Position numbers and translations under genes: made by a program
In this document: in pieces, positions 1 to 6,904 of the stretch
Layout: each line of letters opens with the position of its first letter
Numbering within the stretch: position 1 is the stretch's first letter
Notes under the pieces: model-generated
The model's database searches: none
What the model saw: the letters and a program-made list of their open reading frames with translations, nothing else
What the model was told of the DNA's origin: nothing
Source of the DNA: an uncultured Eubacteriales bacterium
GTDB lineage: Bacteria > Bacillota > Clostridia > Peptostreptococcales > Anaerovoracaceae
Direction of reading: 5' to 3'
Length of the DNA stretch: 7,990 nt
Assembly: GCA_902797195.1 (NCBI GenBank)
Contig: CADBRY010000202.1
Span: 1 to 7,990, forward strand

Positions 1-1560
1 CTGAACCTGAGGAATTATATTTCCAAGGGTATCGTAGTCACCGGGTTCCCATTCGCCCCAATCGATCTCGTACCATTTGAGCCAGAACTTACCGAAGAAG
101 GCAAGCACCCCTGCACACATGGCAAATACGCCTATGCGGACAGTGTCACCCTTGGCAAGGCCGAATCCGTTTGTGGGATTTCCTTCAGGGTCGTTTACCG
201 ACAGTCCGCCGAAGACCTTCTTGAATATGATGTACGCTATGGGTCCCGAACAGAGAGCAACAAGTCCCCAGACAAGGTAATCCGTTCCGTTGACCAGCAG
301 CGCTATCACGGCGATGATTATGGGCAGTCCGCAGAAATATACCAGGACGCCGCTTCCGCCCTTGATCCAGTACAGGTCTCTCTTGGCTCTCTCCTCTATG
401 GGCAGCTTCTTCCTGAGCTTGATTACCGATATGGGAAGAATTATGTAGAGGGCCAGCATGAACACAACTTCCATTGATACCAGCGTTGTGAAGTCGGACT
501 GGCACAGTATGTATGTGACTATGGCCAGGGACAGGATGCCTACATAGGGCACTCCCCTGTTCTTGCTTACTTTGACCAGGAACTGTGGGCAGAGGTGATC
601 GTCCGCAAGAACGAAGAATCCTCTTGAACCGGAAGCAAGGTAAGTATTGAAGATAGCACACTGAGATATGATGGCGACGATCAGGAACATATATCCCCAG
701 GCGTGGCCCAGATTCTCCGTGAGTATCGTGGCATATCCTACATGGTCTCCCGAGAATCCGCCCTTTGTGGACCACATTTCCCATGATCCTTCAGGAAGGG
801 ATGCAAGGCCTCCCAGTGTGGGCAGCACATAGGTCAGCGCTACCAGAGGCATTGCGATCTTAAGACCTCTTGGAATGACCTGAGGGTTCTTTACCTCTCC
901 GGCCATATTGGAGATACATTCATATCCGCAGTACATCCATATGCAGATACAGATGCCTCCTCCAAGGCCGTCGATTATGGAATAATCCTCCGGCATGAAA
1001 GGCTCCACAGGATTGGTCTGCCAGTTTACAAAGCCAACGATTGCAACCAGAAGGAAGGCTGCGACGATAAGCAGTGAAAGCACCGTGCTCACCGCACCCA
1101 CTTCTCTAAGACCCAGAAGATTTACGATGGTGAAAATTGCGATCATGCCAACTTTGAGCACCTGATCCGCCAGCGTCGACATGGGTATCATCTGGCTCAC
1201 ATATCCCGATACAAGGGCCACATATACGCCGTTGGTGATATACGTGGATACCGTTGCCCACCAGCCTGTCTGGAATCCCCAGAACTCTCCAAAGGCTTCT
1301 TTTGCCCACACGTATACGCCGCCCTCCGATGGCATTACCGAACTGCACTCCGCAACGAGAGAGCTGATCGGAAGCGCCCATACAAAGGGGAATACGCACA
1401 GCAGCAGAATGGTCATTCCCGGCCCTGCCTCAGGTATCATCTCCTCGATACCGAAGGCACCTGCCGCAACCAGACAATAAAGCATGAATACGATCCCGGA
1501 AACCTTGATGTCGTGTTTCTTCAGACCGGCAACACCTTGAAGTTGTTGCTGTTCACTCAT
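1..1560 (-). CDS. APC-superfamily amino acid permease (partial at window edge)
   Basis: Integral membrane transporter expected to move an amino acid or polyamine across the cytoplasmic membrane. The frame is open for 520 codons from the ATG at 1560-1558 to base 1 with no stop, so the 3' end is outside the window; APC proteins are usually 450-550 residues, so little is probably missing. Helix 1 carries the glycine-rich unwound motif GAFGIEE (residues 34-40) followed by PEAGPG, typical of the APC fold and resembling plant and bacterial polyamine or amino acid permeases. The segment SEGGVYVWAKEAFG (78-91) is the conserved region after helix 2, and about twelve hydrophobic segments follow. The start is supported by AAGGAGG ten bases upstream. 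It lies 40 bases downstream of the AGCS symporter on the same strand, so the two are probably co-transcribed. The substrate cannot be determined from sequence. Confidence 0.9.
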   Translation of the reverse strand, partial: MSEQQQLQGVAGLKKHDIKVSGIVFMLYCLVAAGAFGIEEMIPEAGPGMTILLLCVFPFVWALPISSLVAECSSVMPSEGGVYVWAKEAFGEFWGFQTGWWATVSTYITNGVYVALVSGYVSQMIPMSTLADQVLKVGMIAIFTIVNLLGLREVGAVSTVLSLLIVAAFLLVAIVGFVNWQTNPVEPFMPEDYSIIDGLGGGICICIWMYCGYECISNMAGEVKNPQVIPRGLKIAMPLVALTYVLPTLGGLASLPEGSWEMWSTKGGFSGDHVGYATILTENLGHAWGYMFLIVAIISQCAIFNTYLASGSRGFFVLADDHLCPQFLVKVSKNRGVPYVGILSLAIVTYILCQSDFTTLVSMEVVFMLALYIILPISVIKLRKKLPIEERAKRDLYWIKGGSGVLVYFCGLPIIIAVIALLVNGTDYLVWGLVALCSGPIAYIIFKKVFGGLSVNDPEGNPTNGFGLAKGDTVRIGVFAMCAGVLAFFGKFWLKWYEIDWGEWEPGDYDTLGNIIPQVQ

Positions 1561-1570
1561 GATCCTTCCA

Positions 1571-1577
1571 CCTCCTT
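1571..1577 (-). promoter_or_regulatory. Ribosome binding site of the APC permease
   Basis: On the minus strand this reads AAGGAGG, a near-perfect Shine-Dalgarno sequence, with ten bases before the ATG at 1560. It fixes the start of the permease. No promoter or terminator is evident in the 40-base gap to the symporter gene, which supports a common transcript. Confidence 0.75.
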
Positions 1578-1600
1578 AAAAATATATAATGATAACCTTA

Positions 1601-3028
1601 TCAATTCCAATATTCAGTCTTGCCTTTAAGACCTATGCTGTCCGCCTTGAACACAGGGTTGATTCCCTGTGCTTTCTGTTTCCTGTAGTCGTCCAGACAT
1701 TTAAAGGCAATTCCGCCCAGGATCACAATGGATGGAACGTTGGTCACTACCATAAGTCCCTGCATCATATCCGCTATGTCCCAAACAAGGCTTGCGGATG
1801 CTATGGCGCCGACGAACACGAGCAATGCTCCAACTATTCGCATCGTTATAAGCTCACCTTTTGTGGCTTCTCTGTTTATTATGAACTCGTAACAACCTTC
1901 ACAGTAGGAATAGTTTCCTATCAGAGTTGTAAAGGCAAAGAAGCACATGGCAATCGCTATGAAGACAGGACCGAAGCCTCCAAATACGGAAGCCAGAGAA
2001 TCCTGTACATACCCTGCCGCATTTGCTCCTCCATCTTCCAGAACATAATTTGCAGTATCAGTTCCCGTTGAGAGACACATGAAGGCTGTTGCCGTACAGA
2101 TCAAAAGCGTGTCTATAAACACTGAGAGCATCTGCACAAGGCCCTGCTTTGCAGGATGTGATACGTCTGCTCTTGCCGCCGCGTTAGGAGCAGAACCCAT
2201 ACCGGCTTCATTTGAGTACAGTCCTCTCTTCACTCCGTACATTATGCAGGAGCCGGCGAATCCTCCGAAGATGGATTCAAAGTCAAAAGCGTTTGAGAAT
2301 ATCATTCCGAACATGTTTCCAAGATTGCCTGCATTAAGTACCAGCACAACGATGGAAACCAGAACATACATTATTCCCATGATGGGAACCAGAACCTCGG
2401 TGACCTTTATAAGTCTCTTGGCACCGCCTAAAACGATCATGCCAAAGAGCACCGCCAGGATCACACCGATGATCGCCGGTGTGCTTTCCTTGTAAAAATC
2501 AAAGGCGGCAAAGGTGGACTGGAGGTTGTAAGATGCGAGCATGTTATATCCCACCATATATGTGAATATGATGAAGATGGAGAAAACCACTCCCAGCCAG
2601 CGCTGTCCGAGAGCATCTCTCATATAAAATGCCGGTCCTCCTTTTGTGGTATTGCCCTCATCCTTTCTCTTGTATATCTGTGCAAGAGTGGATTCAACGA
2701 ATGCGGAAGCTCCGCCGAAAAATGCCGTGATCCACATCCAGAAAATAGCTCCGGGGCCGCCAAGAACAACAGCTGTGGATACACCTATTATGTTGCCGGT
2801 ACCCACTCGCGATGCCGTTGAGACCATGAGGGCTCCAAATGATGAAATGCCTCCCTCATGGGGCTTTTCCATTATGACCTTACAGGCCTCCTTGAACATC
2901 CCCACCTGGAGAAATTTACATCTGATCGTAAGATATATGCCGCCAACGATCAGAATAAGTGGTACGAACCAGGGCTGATACAAAAAATCACTTATCTCCA
3001 ATACTATACTGTCTATTGCATTAACCAT
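1601..3028 (-). CDS. AGCS-family sodium:alanine/glycine symporter
   Basis: Complete 475-residue membrane protein of the alanine or glycine:cation symporter family (AlsT/AgcS/DagA-like), which imports small neutral amino acids with Na+ or H+. Conserved features are visible in order: the helix-breaking stretch STASRVGTGNIIGVS (70-84), GGPGAIFWMW (90-99), KGGPAFYM (129-136) and the family hallmark RGLYSNEAGMGSAP (268-281). Length matches the usual 450-500 residues, with about ten or eleven hydrophobic segments. The ATG at 3028-3026 is preceded by AAGGAG twelve bases upstream, slightly far but acceptable. It is the first gene of a minus-strand pair with the APC permease and starts next to the divergent control region shared with the Tad operon. 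Alanine or glycine is the likely substrate by family; a related amino acid such as serine or glutamine cannot be excluded. No truncation or frameshift is seen. Confidence 0.95.
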   Translation of the reverse strand: MVNAIDSIVLEISDFLYQPWFVPLILIVGGIYLTIRCKFLQVGMFKEACKVIMEKPHEGGISSFGALMVSTASRVGTGNIIGVSTAVVLGGPGAIFWMWITAFFGGASAFVESTLAQIYKRKDEGNTTKGGPAFYMRDALGQRWLGVVFSIFIIFTYMVGYNMLASYNLQSTFAAFDFYKESTPAIIGVILAVLFGMIVLGGAKRLIKVTEVLVPIMGIMYVLVSIVVLVLNAGNLGNMFGMIFSNAFDFESIFGGFAGSCIMYGVKRGLYSNEAGMGSAPNAAARADVSHPAKQGLVQMLSVFIDTLLICTATAFMCLSTGTDTANYVLEDGGANAAGYVQDSLASVFGGFGPVFIAIAMCFFAFTTLIGNYSYCEGCYEFIINREATKGELITMRIVGALLVFVGAIASASLVWDIADMMQGLMVVTNVPSIVILGGIAFKCLDDYRKQKAQGINPVFKADSIGLKGKTEYWN

Positions 3029-3075
3029 TATCTTCTCTTTCTCCTTGAATCTATAAAACTTTAACTGTTGAAAGC

Positions 3076-3104
3076 ATTATACACCTTTTTCCCTTTTAAC
3101 TCCA
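3076..3104 (-). promoter_or_regulatory. Probable promoter of the transporter pair
   Basis: Read on the minus strand, a perfect TATAAT box lies at 3081-3076. Seventeen bases upstream is TGGAGT (3104-3099), a poor -35 match with three of six bases. Transcription would start near 3069 and give a leader of about 40 bases before the symporter ATG, too short for a riboswitch. The weak -35 box suggests help from an activator, and the palindromes centred at 3127 and 3150 would lie near -58 and -81. Inferred from sequence only. Confidence 0.5.
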
Positions 3105-3118
3105 CTATTCCCTTGTTC

Positions 3119-3157
3119 TTGGAATAATTTTCCACTAATTATTGGAATTATTTTCCA
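3119..3157. promoter_or_regulatory. Two tandem palindromic operator-like sites
   Basis: Two almost identical palindromes, TGGAATAATTTTCCA (3120-3134) and TGGAATTATTTTCCA (3143-3157), each have arms TGGAA and TTCCA around a five-base AT spacer. Their centres are 23 bases apart, about two helical turns, so dimers bound to both would sit on nearly the same DNA face. A further TGGAA half site lies at 3177-3181 inside the rightward promoter, and TTCCA and TGGAA occur again at 3199-3203 and 3213-3217. The arrangement suggests cooperative binding by an unidentified transcription factor that could act on both divergent operons. The motif does not match the CodY, ArgR, CcpA or Rex consensus well. Confidence 0.55.
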
Positions 3158-3165
3158 TAAAACTA

Positions 3166-3194
3166 TTGACATTTATTGGAAATTGATTTATCCT
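3166..3194 (+). promoter_or_regulatory. Probable promoter of the Tad pilus operon
   Basis: A perfect -35 box TTGACA (3166-3171) is followed after 17 bases by TATCCT (3189-3194), a four-of-six match to the -10 consensus. A start near 3201 would leave a leader of only about 20 bases before the cpaF ATG. The two palindromes lie just upstream, centred near -51 and -74, with a half site in the spacer, consistent with regulation by the same factor. Not experimentally supported. Confidence 0.55.
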
Positions 3195-3221
3195 TTAGTT
3201 CCATCTCGCTTCTGGAAATAA

Positions 3222-4433
3222 ATGGTAATGGATGTGACTGGTCCTATGAGAGAAAAAATCGTACAGGAAGTCAAAACAAATACAGATGAGATCCGAAGCC
3301 TTCTGAACCACTCCGAAAGCAAGGTCGATGATTCAGAGGCATTGGAAAAGATCGAAAACTACGTTTTCAGGCAGGAGAAATCGGGTTGCCGAAAGCACAG
3401 CGAGAACGACTACCTGGTCCGGCGTGTTTTCCTGAGTCTCAGAAGCGAGATGGATATTCTACAGCCCTATGTTGACGATCCGGACATCACGGAGATCATG
3501 GTAAACGGCAAGGACAGCATATTCATTGAAAAAAACGGACGCATAGAAAAGCTCCCCTTTTCATTCGACACGTCACAGGATCTTGAAGAGCTGATACGAA
3601 GAATCGCCACCAAGGTCCACAGGGAGATCAATGACAGAAGTCCTATTGCAGATGCCCGTCTGTCGGACGGCTCAAGGGTAAACGCGGTCCTGTCGGGAGT
3701 CGCCCTTAACGGGCCCATCCTGACTATACGTAAGTTTCCCAAGGCGCCCATGACCATGGAGGACCTTATTAAAAACGGAACTCTCCATAAGGATCTTGCA
3801 ATCATGCTGACAGCCCTTGTCAGAGCCAGATACAACATATTCATCTCCGGCGGCACATCAAGCGGAAAGACCACCCTGCTCAATGTTCTTTCCCAGCATC
3901 TTCCCTCTCACGAACGCGTGGTGGTGATAGAAGATTCGGCGGAGCTGCAGATAAATCACGTGGAAAACATCGTTCGCCTGGAGTGCAAAAATGCCAACGC
4001 CCGGGGAGACGGGGCCATCCATATGGCAGACCTTGTGCGCAACAGTCTTAGGATGCGTCCTGACAGGATAATAGTTGGAGAAGTCCGAGGAGAAGAAGTC
4101 ATGGATATGATACAGGCCATGAATACAGGTCACGACGGCAGCATGAGCACCGGTCACGCAAACAGCGTCCGGGGCATGCTCAAACGACTCGAGGCCATGT
4201 TTCTTCAGGGCACGGATATCCCCGTTGAGGCCATAAGAAGTCAGATAGCGGAAGGCATCGATATAATCGTCCACCTGAGCAGGCTCAGAGGGGGCCGGCG
4301 TCACATCATGGAGATCGCAGAGCTGATCCCCGCAAAGGACGGCTCCATAGGATTGAACCATCTTTACCGATACGGTTCAGGCTTTACCGGAAACAGACTG
4401 GTACACAGAGAAAAATTGGACATTTGGAAATGA
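3222..4433 (+). CDS. cpaF: Tad pilus assembly ATPase CpaF/TadA
   Basis: Cytoplasmic hexameric secretion ATPase of the GspE/VirB11 superfamily that powers Tad (Flp) pilus assembly at the inner face of the membrane. The 403 residues comprise a helical N-terminal region (about 1-75), an N-terminal domain with DPDITEIMVNG (86-96), and the RecA-like ATPase domain. Walker A is GGTSSGKT (210-217, Lys216). The Walker B region is RIIVGEVRGEE (282-292, with Glu287). The histidine-box region STGHANS follows shortly after. The length is typical or slightly short. The ATG at 3222 has only a GGA six bases upstream and no real Shine-Dalgarno; ATG codons at 3228 and 3246 are in-frame alternatives. It is the first gene of the operon, and its TGA overlaps the tadB start as ATGA. 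The cpaF/tadA identity rather than pilB or gspE follows from the tadB-tadC-flp neighbours. Confidence 0.96.
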   Translation: MVMDVTGPMREKIVQEVKTNTDEIRSLLNHSESKVDDSEALEKIENYVFRQEKSGCRKHSENDYLVRRVFLSLRSEMDILQPYVDDPDITEIMVNGKDSIFIEKNGRIEKLPFSFDTSQDLEELIRRIATKVHREINDRSPIADARLSDGSRVNAVLSGVALNGPILTIRKFPKAPMTMEDLIKNGTLHKDLAIMLTALVRARYNIFISGGTSSGKTTLLNVLSQHLPSHERVVVIEDSAELQINHVENIVRLECKNANARGDGAIHMADLVRNSLRMRPDRIIVGEVRGEEVMDMIQAMNTGHDGSMSTGHANSVRGMLKRLEAMFLQGTDIPVEAIRSQIAEGIDIIVHLSRLRGGRRHIMEIAELIPAKDGSIGLNHLYRYGSGFTGNRLVHREKLDIWK

Positions 4434-5206
4434 TATGGGGAGAGGATGGTTTATACACAATGACGGTCAGCTACGATACATACGATCTGAGCAGGAAAGA
4501 AAAATGGACCTTTGCAGTCCTGGGATATACGGCCATATTCGCAGGGGTATTCCTTTTTTTCAGAAATATCCCGGTGTCGGCCGCGGCTGGCTGTTCCGTG
4601 TATTTTCTTCTCCCCCGGTATGGGGACAGTCTTGCGAAATCAAGGAAGAATGAGCTCCTCGGCCAGTTCAGGGACCTGCTTCTTGTCCTGTCCTCTTCCA
4701 TAGAATCGGGCCATCACATGGAAGAGTCCATTATGGAAGCCTCCCATTCCATGAGGACCATCTACCCTCCCGACTCACCCATAATGATGGAGCTTGAGTC
4801 CATGAGGAAGAGCCTGGAAGAAAACAATGCATCGGACGTGAGCCTTCTGACGGGTTTTGCCGAACGCAGCTGCAGCGAAGATATACAGGATTTCGTTCAG
4901 GTATACCTGGCCTGCAGAAATACAGGGGGAGATATTGGAAAGGTGATCGGTCACACCTCAAAAATCATGACCGAAAAAATGGAGATAAACAACCAGATCG
5001 CAGTCCTGACCGCTCAGAAAAAACTCGAGGGAAGAATTATATCCACAATGCCCATTGCAATGCTTCTTGGGCTGAACATTCTCTCCCCTTCATATGTGAC
5101 GGTGCTGTACACCACACCGGCAGGACGGCTCATAATGCTGCTCAGCATGGGTGGAATACTTACGGGGATGTGGCTTATGGAAAAGCTCACAGATTTCCGG
5201 GTATAG
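4430..5206 (+). CDS. tadB: Tad platform protein TadB (type II secretion F-like)
   Basis: Inner-membrane platform protein that couples the CpaF ATPase to pilus assembly, usually together with TadC. The 258-residue product has two hydrophobic segments near the N terminus (about 27-44 and 47-61). A soluble T2SSF-like helical domain (about 70-200) follows, containing LLLVLSSSIESGHHMEESI and the conserved block FVQVYLACRNTGGDIGKVI. Two C-terminal membrane segments lie at about 206-222 and 232-250. I chose the ATG at 4430 because it forms an ATGA overlap with the cpaF stop, a standard sign of translational coupling. A TTG at 4424 and an ATG at 4460, the latter preceded by GGGGAGAGGA, are alternatives; the protein core is the same in each case. 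It is shorter than many proteobacterial TadB proteins but in the usual clostridial range. Confidence 0.92.
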   Translation: MIWGEDGLYTMTVSYDTYDLSRKEKWTFAVLGYTAIFAGVFLFFRNIPVSAAAGCSVYFLLPRYGDSLAKSRKNELLGQFRDLLLVLSSSIESGHHMEESIMEASHSMRTIYPPDSPIMMELESMRKSLEENNASDVSLLTGFAERSCSEDIQDFVQVYLACRNTGGDIGKVIGHTSKIMTEKMEINNQIAVLTAQKKLEGRIISTMPIAMLLGLNILSPSYVTVLYTTPAGRLIMLLSMGGILTGMWLMEKLTDFRV

Positions 5207-5227
5207 ATATTGATCGGGGTAATCGAG

Positions 5228-6298
5228 ATGAAAAGAGAGAAGAAAGATAAGAAGAAAAAACATATTTTTCGTTCAAGAGACAGACCCGCCCGCCTGTTGG
5301 ATCCTTTGGAGCTTCATGAAAAGGCAATGCACAGCATAGTCCTGATCGCTGCATTGGGGCTGGCTCTTATGATAATGGATGTTCTGGCTTCCTGGAATGG
5401 GGGCGATATGAATATGTATCTTGATGAGGATAGAGGCAGGATCTACCTGCTCCGGCCGGAGTCAAAGGACTCTCCATCTCGCATGCGTGTAAAGGCAAAG
5501 GTCAAAACAGAACAGGGGCAATACGAAAAGGATTTTGACCTGACCCTATCCCCCTATGAACCCGCCGGAAAGGATGATGTTCCGGAAGACATCACAGAGA
5601 AAGAGCCCGCGGAGGAAGAGAGGATCATGTATCAGCTAAGATCCATAGTCTCCGGGCTTGATTCAGACACTTCACTAAGAAGAGTTCTTCTCCCTCAAAG
5701 CCTTCCCGGTGGAGAGAAGATAGTCTGGAGCAGGAGAAGAGAAAGTCATACCATGCTTATCTTCGCCGCAACAGTTGCCTTTGCATTCCTGGTATACAGA
5801 AGCCGGCACTCCCCCATTAAAAAGCAGCGGCAGGAGAATATGGAATCGGTGGCTGAGGGCCTGCCCGTATTCCTCCACCAGCTGGTGTTGCTTTTGAACG
5901 CCGGGCTCATACTTGACACCGCATTCGAAAGGGTCGTGGATCAGAACATCAGATTCAAGAAAGAGGATCCGGGATACTTTTTTACAAGGATAAGAAACAT
6001 ACACGGGTCCATCGCCAACACAAACGCTTCCCTTAACAGGGAACTGCAGCAATTCGCAAGAGAAAGCGGAGTGAGCGAATTTCTCAGAGTGAGCACGGTG
6101 ATATCCGACAATGTGAGCAGAGGCACGGATCTGACTGAAAAACTGGAGGAAGAGTCTCACGCTCTGTGGCTGGCCCGCAGAATGAAAAGTGAAGAGCGCG
6201 GACGTCTGGCGGAGACGAAGATGACCCTGCCTCTAAGCATTTTTCTGGGGGTGTTGATCCTTATAACAGTATCACCCGCCCTGCTTGAGATGAACTGA
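5228..6298 (+). CDS. tadC: TadC-like platform protein with an extra extracytoplasmic domain
   Basis: Second T2SSF-type membrane protein of the pilus platform. The 356 residues begin with a highly basic tail (KREKKDKKKK) and a membrane helix (about 36-54). A hydrophilic segment of about 120 residues (55-173) follows, then a second helix (about 174-190). The cytoplasmic T2SSF-like domain (about 200-335) includes LPVFLHQLVLLLNAGLILDTA, and a last helix (about 336-352) ends the protein. The positive-inside rule places 55-173 outside the membrane. That segment holds alternating, strand-like sequence (RGRIYLLRPES, RVKAKVKTEQGQ) and an acidic stretch, and is absent from classical TadC. I chose the ATG at 5228, with GGGG eight bases upstream, over an in-frame TTG at 5210. 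It lies 21 bases after tadB. TadC identity comes from the C-terminal half and gene order; the extra domain is unassigned. Confidence 0.88.
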   Translation: MKREKKDKKKKHIFRSRDRPARLLDPLELHEKAMHSIVLIAALGLALMIMDVLASWNGGDMNMYLDEDRGRIYLLRPESKDSPSRMRVKAKVKTEQGQYEKDFDLTLSPYEPAGKDDVPEDITEKEPAEEERIMYQLRSIVSGLDSDTSLRRVLLPQSLPGGEKIVWSRRRESHTMLIFAATVAFAFLVYRSRHSPIKKQRQENMESVAEGLPVFLHQLVLLLNAGLILDTAFERVVDQNIRFKKEDPGYFFTRIRNIHGSIANTNASLNRELQQFARESGVSEFLRVSTVISDNVSRGTDLTEKLEEESHALWLARRMKSEERGRLAETKMTLPLSIFLGVLILITVSPALLEMN

Positions 6299-6324
6299 CT
6301 TTTAAACTGAACTGAGGAAACAAA

Positions 6325-6331
6325 AAGGAGG
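6325..6331 (+). promoter_or_regulatory. Strong ribosome binding site of the Flp-like pilin
   Basis: AAGGAGG is followed by a seven-base spacer and the ATG at 6339. It is the strongest Shine-Dalgarno sequence in the plus-strand operon and lies in its largest intergenic gap (40 bases). It fits a pilin subunit needed in much higher amounts than the assembly machinery and fixes the start of this short gene. Confidence 0.8.
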
Positions 6332-6338
6332 ATTGGAG

Positions 6339-6488
6339 ATGTTTATGAATTTCAGAAGCAAATCGGGAATGGAACTGGTCCAGGTGGCAATACTTGTGGC
6401 CATCGCCATTGCCCTTGGTCTCATATTCAAGACCCAGATAACCGACTTTGTAAACAGAACTTTTGAAGGGCTTAAGGATTTCAGCTGA
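6339..6488 (+). CDS. flp: Flp1-like type IVb mini-pilin
   Basis: Probable major pilus subunit, a 49-residue protein too short for many gene finders. It has a short basic leader (MFMNFRSKSG) ending in Gly10, where a TadV-type prepilin peptidase would cut. A hydrophobic helix of about 20 residues (13-30) follows, then the polar tail FKTQITDFVNRTFEGLKDF, which closely resembles Flp1-like (PF16982-type) pilins of Clostridia. Mature length would be 39 residues. If cleavage is after Gly10, position +5 is Gln15 instead of the usual Glu, while a Glu occurs at +2 (Glu12). The Tyr that follows Glu in classical Flp pilins is also missing. The start is fixed by a consensus ribosome binding site. The stop overlaps the next start by one base (TGATG). 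The identification relies on size, leader, tail pattern and position after tadC. Confidence 0.88.
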   Translation: MFMNFRSKSGMELVQVAILVAIAIALGLIFKTQITDFVNRTFEGLKDFS

Positions 6489-6904
6489 TGAGATTGACAC
6501 CTGCCGGCCGCAAAGGAGGAACCACGGTTGAAGCCGCGGTGGTACTTCCCCTGACTATACTCACAGTGATAACCTGCATGCTCATATGCATGTTCTTCTA
6601 CACTGAGACGATCCGCCGGAGCATGCTTCATACTGCCTTGAGACATGCAGCGGAGGATTCATGCGGGCGAAGCACATATCCGGATTCCTCATCCGACGGC
6701 AGGTTGGATATCCTTACGGAGAAAAGGGGTTTTTACTATACGTCACGTGGAGAGGAGTGGATCATCATGAAGAAAAATATATTGATATCCAAAAGAGCAG
6801 ACAGAAAAATCGAAGACGTCTGGACTACGGTAGACGGCGTCAGCTATGTGAGGTATTGCACTCTGGCAAACAGGGTCGCCGAGGAGATAAAGGATTACAG
6901 ATGA
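6488..6904 (+). CDS. tadE: TadE-like pseudopilin
   Basis: Minor pilin-like protein of the Tad system, 138 residues. The leader MRLTPAGRKG is followed by GTTVEAAVVLPLTILTVITC, the typical TadE-type N-terminal helix. If the peptidase cuts after Gly10, Glu15 is at the canonical +5 position. The remaining 100 or so residues would be exposed outside the membrane and contain two cysteines (Cys59 and Cys124) that could form a disulfide, plus two more in the helix (Cys30, Cys34). The start overlaps the pilin stop by one base and is served by AAGGA nine bases upstream inside the pilin gene. The stop overlaps the next ATG as ATGA. TadE-like proteins are thought to help initiate pilus assembly or adhesion. 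The C-terminal part is not recognised, so TadE rather than TadF is a judgement from the helix and position. Confidence 0.83.
   Translation: MRLTPAGRKGGTTVEAAVVLPLTILTVITCMLICMFFYTETIRRSMLHTALRHAAEDSCGRSTYPDSSSDGRLDILTEKRGFYYTSRGEEWIIMKKNILISKRADRKIEDVWTTVDGVSYVRYCTLANRVAEEIKDYR

Noticed and set aside
185..784. Open frame of 199 codons on the minus strand inside the permease gene
   Set aside because: It is a different frame of the same strand as the APC permease, which has clear transmembrane and APC motifs across the whole stretch. The alternative translation is rich in His, Arg, Cys and Gly without family resemblance.
1561..1600. Possible terminator between the symporter and the permease
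   Set aside because: The 40-base gap has no stable GC-rich stem followed by a T run in the transcribed direction.
1589..2495. Plus-strand open frames of 160 and 138 codons opposite the symporter gene
   Set aside because: They are antisense to a well-supported AGCS gene, have no ribosome site of note and encode no recognisable domain.
3029..3075. Riboswitch or attenuator in front of the symporter gene
   Set aside because: With the TATAAT at 3081-3076 the leader is only about 40 bases, too short for a known amino-acid riboswitch, and no stem-loop or leader peptide is visible.
3120..3157. Assignment of the palindromes to CodY, ArgR/AhrC, CcpA or Rex
   Set aside because: The arms TGGAA/TTCCA differ from AATTTTCNGAAAATT (CodY), TGAAT-AT-rich-ATTCA (ArgR), TGWAANCGNTNWCA (CcpA) and TTGTGAAN4TTCACAA (Rex) at key positions, so naming the regulator would be a guess.
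3858..4361. Minus-strand open frame of 167 codons opposite cpaF
   Set aside because: It overlaps the Walker A to C-terminal part of the ATPase, and its translation is Cys/His-rich without any family pattern, as expected for an antisense shadow.
6285..6313. Possible internal promoter before the pilin (TTGAGA-N17-TGAACT)
   Set aside because: The -10 match is only three of six, and most of the element lies in the end of tadC. It is not better than chance.
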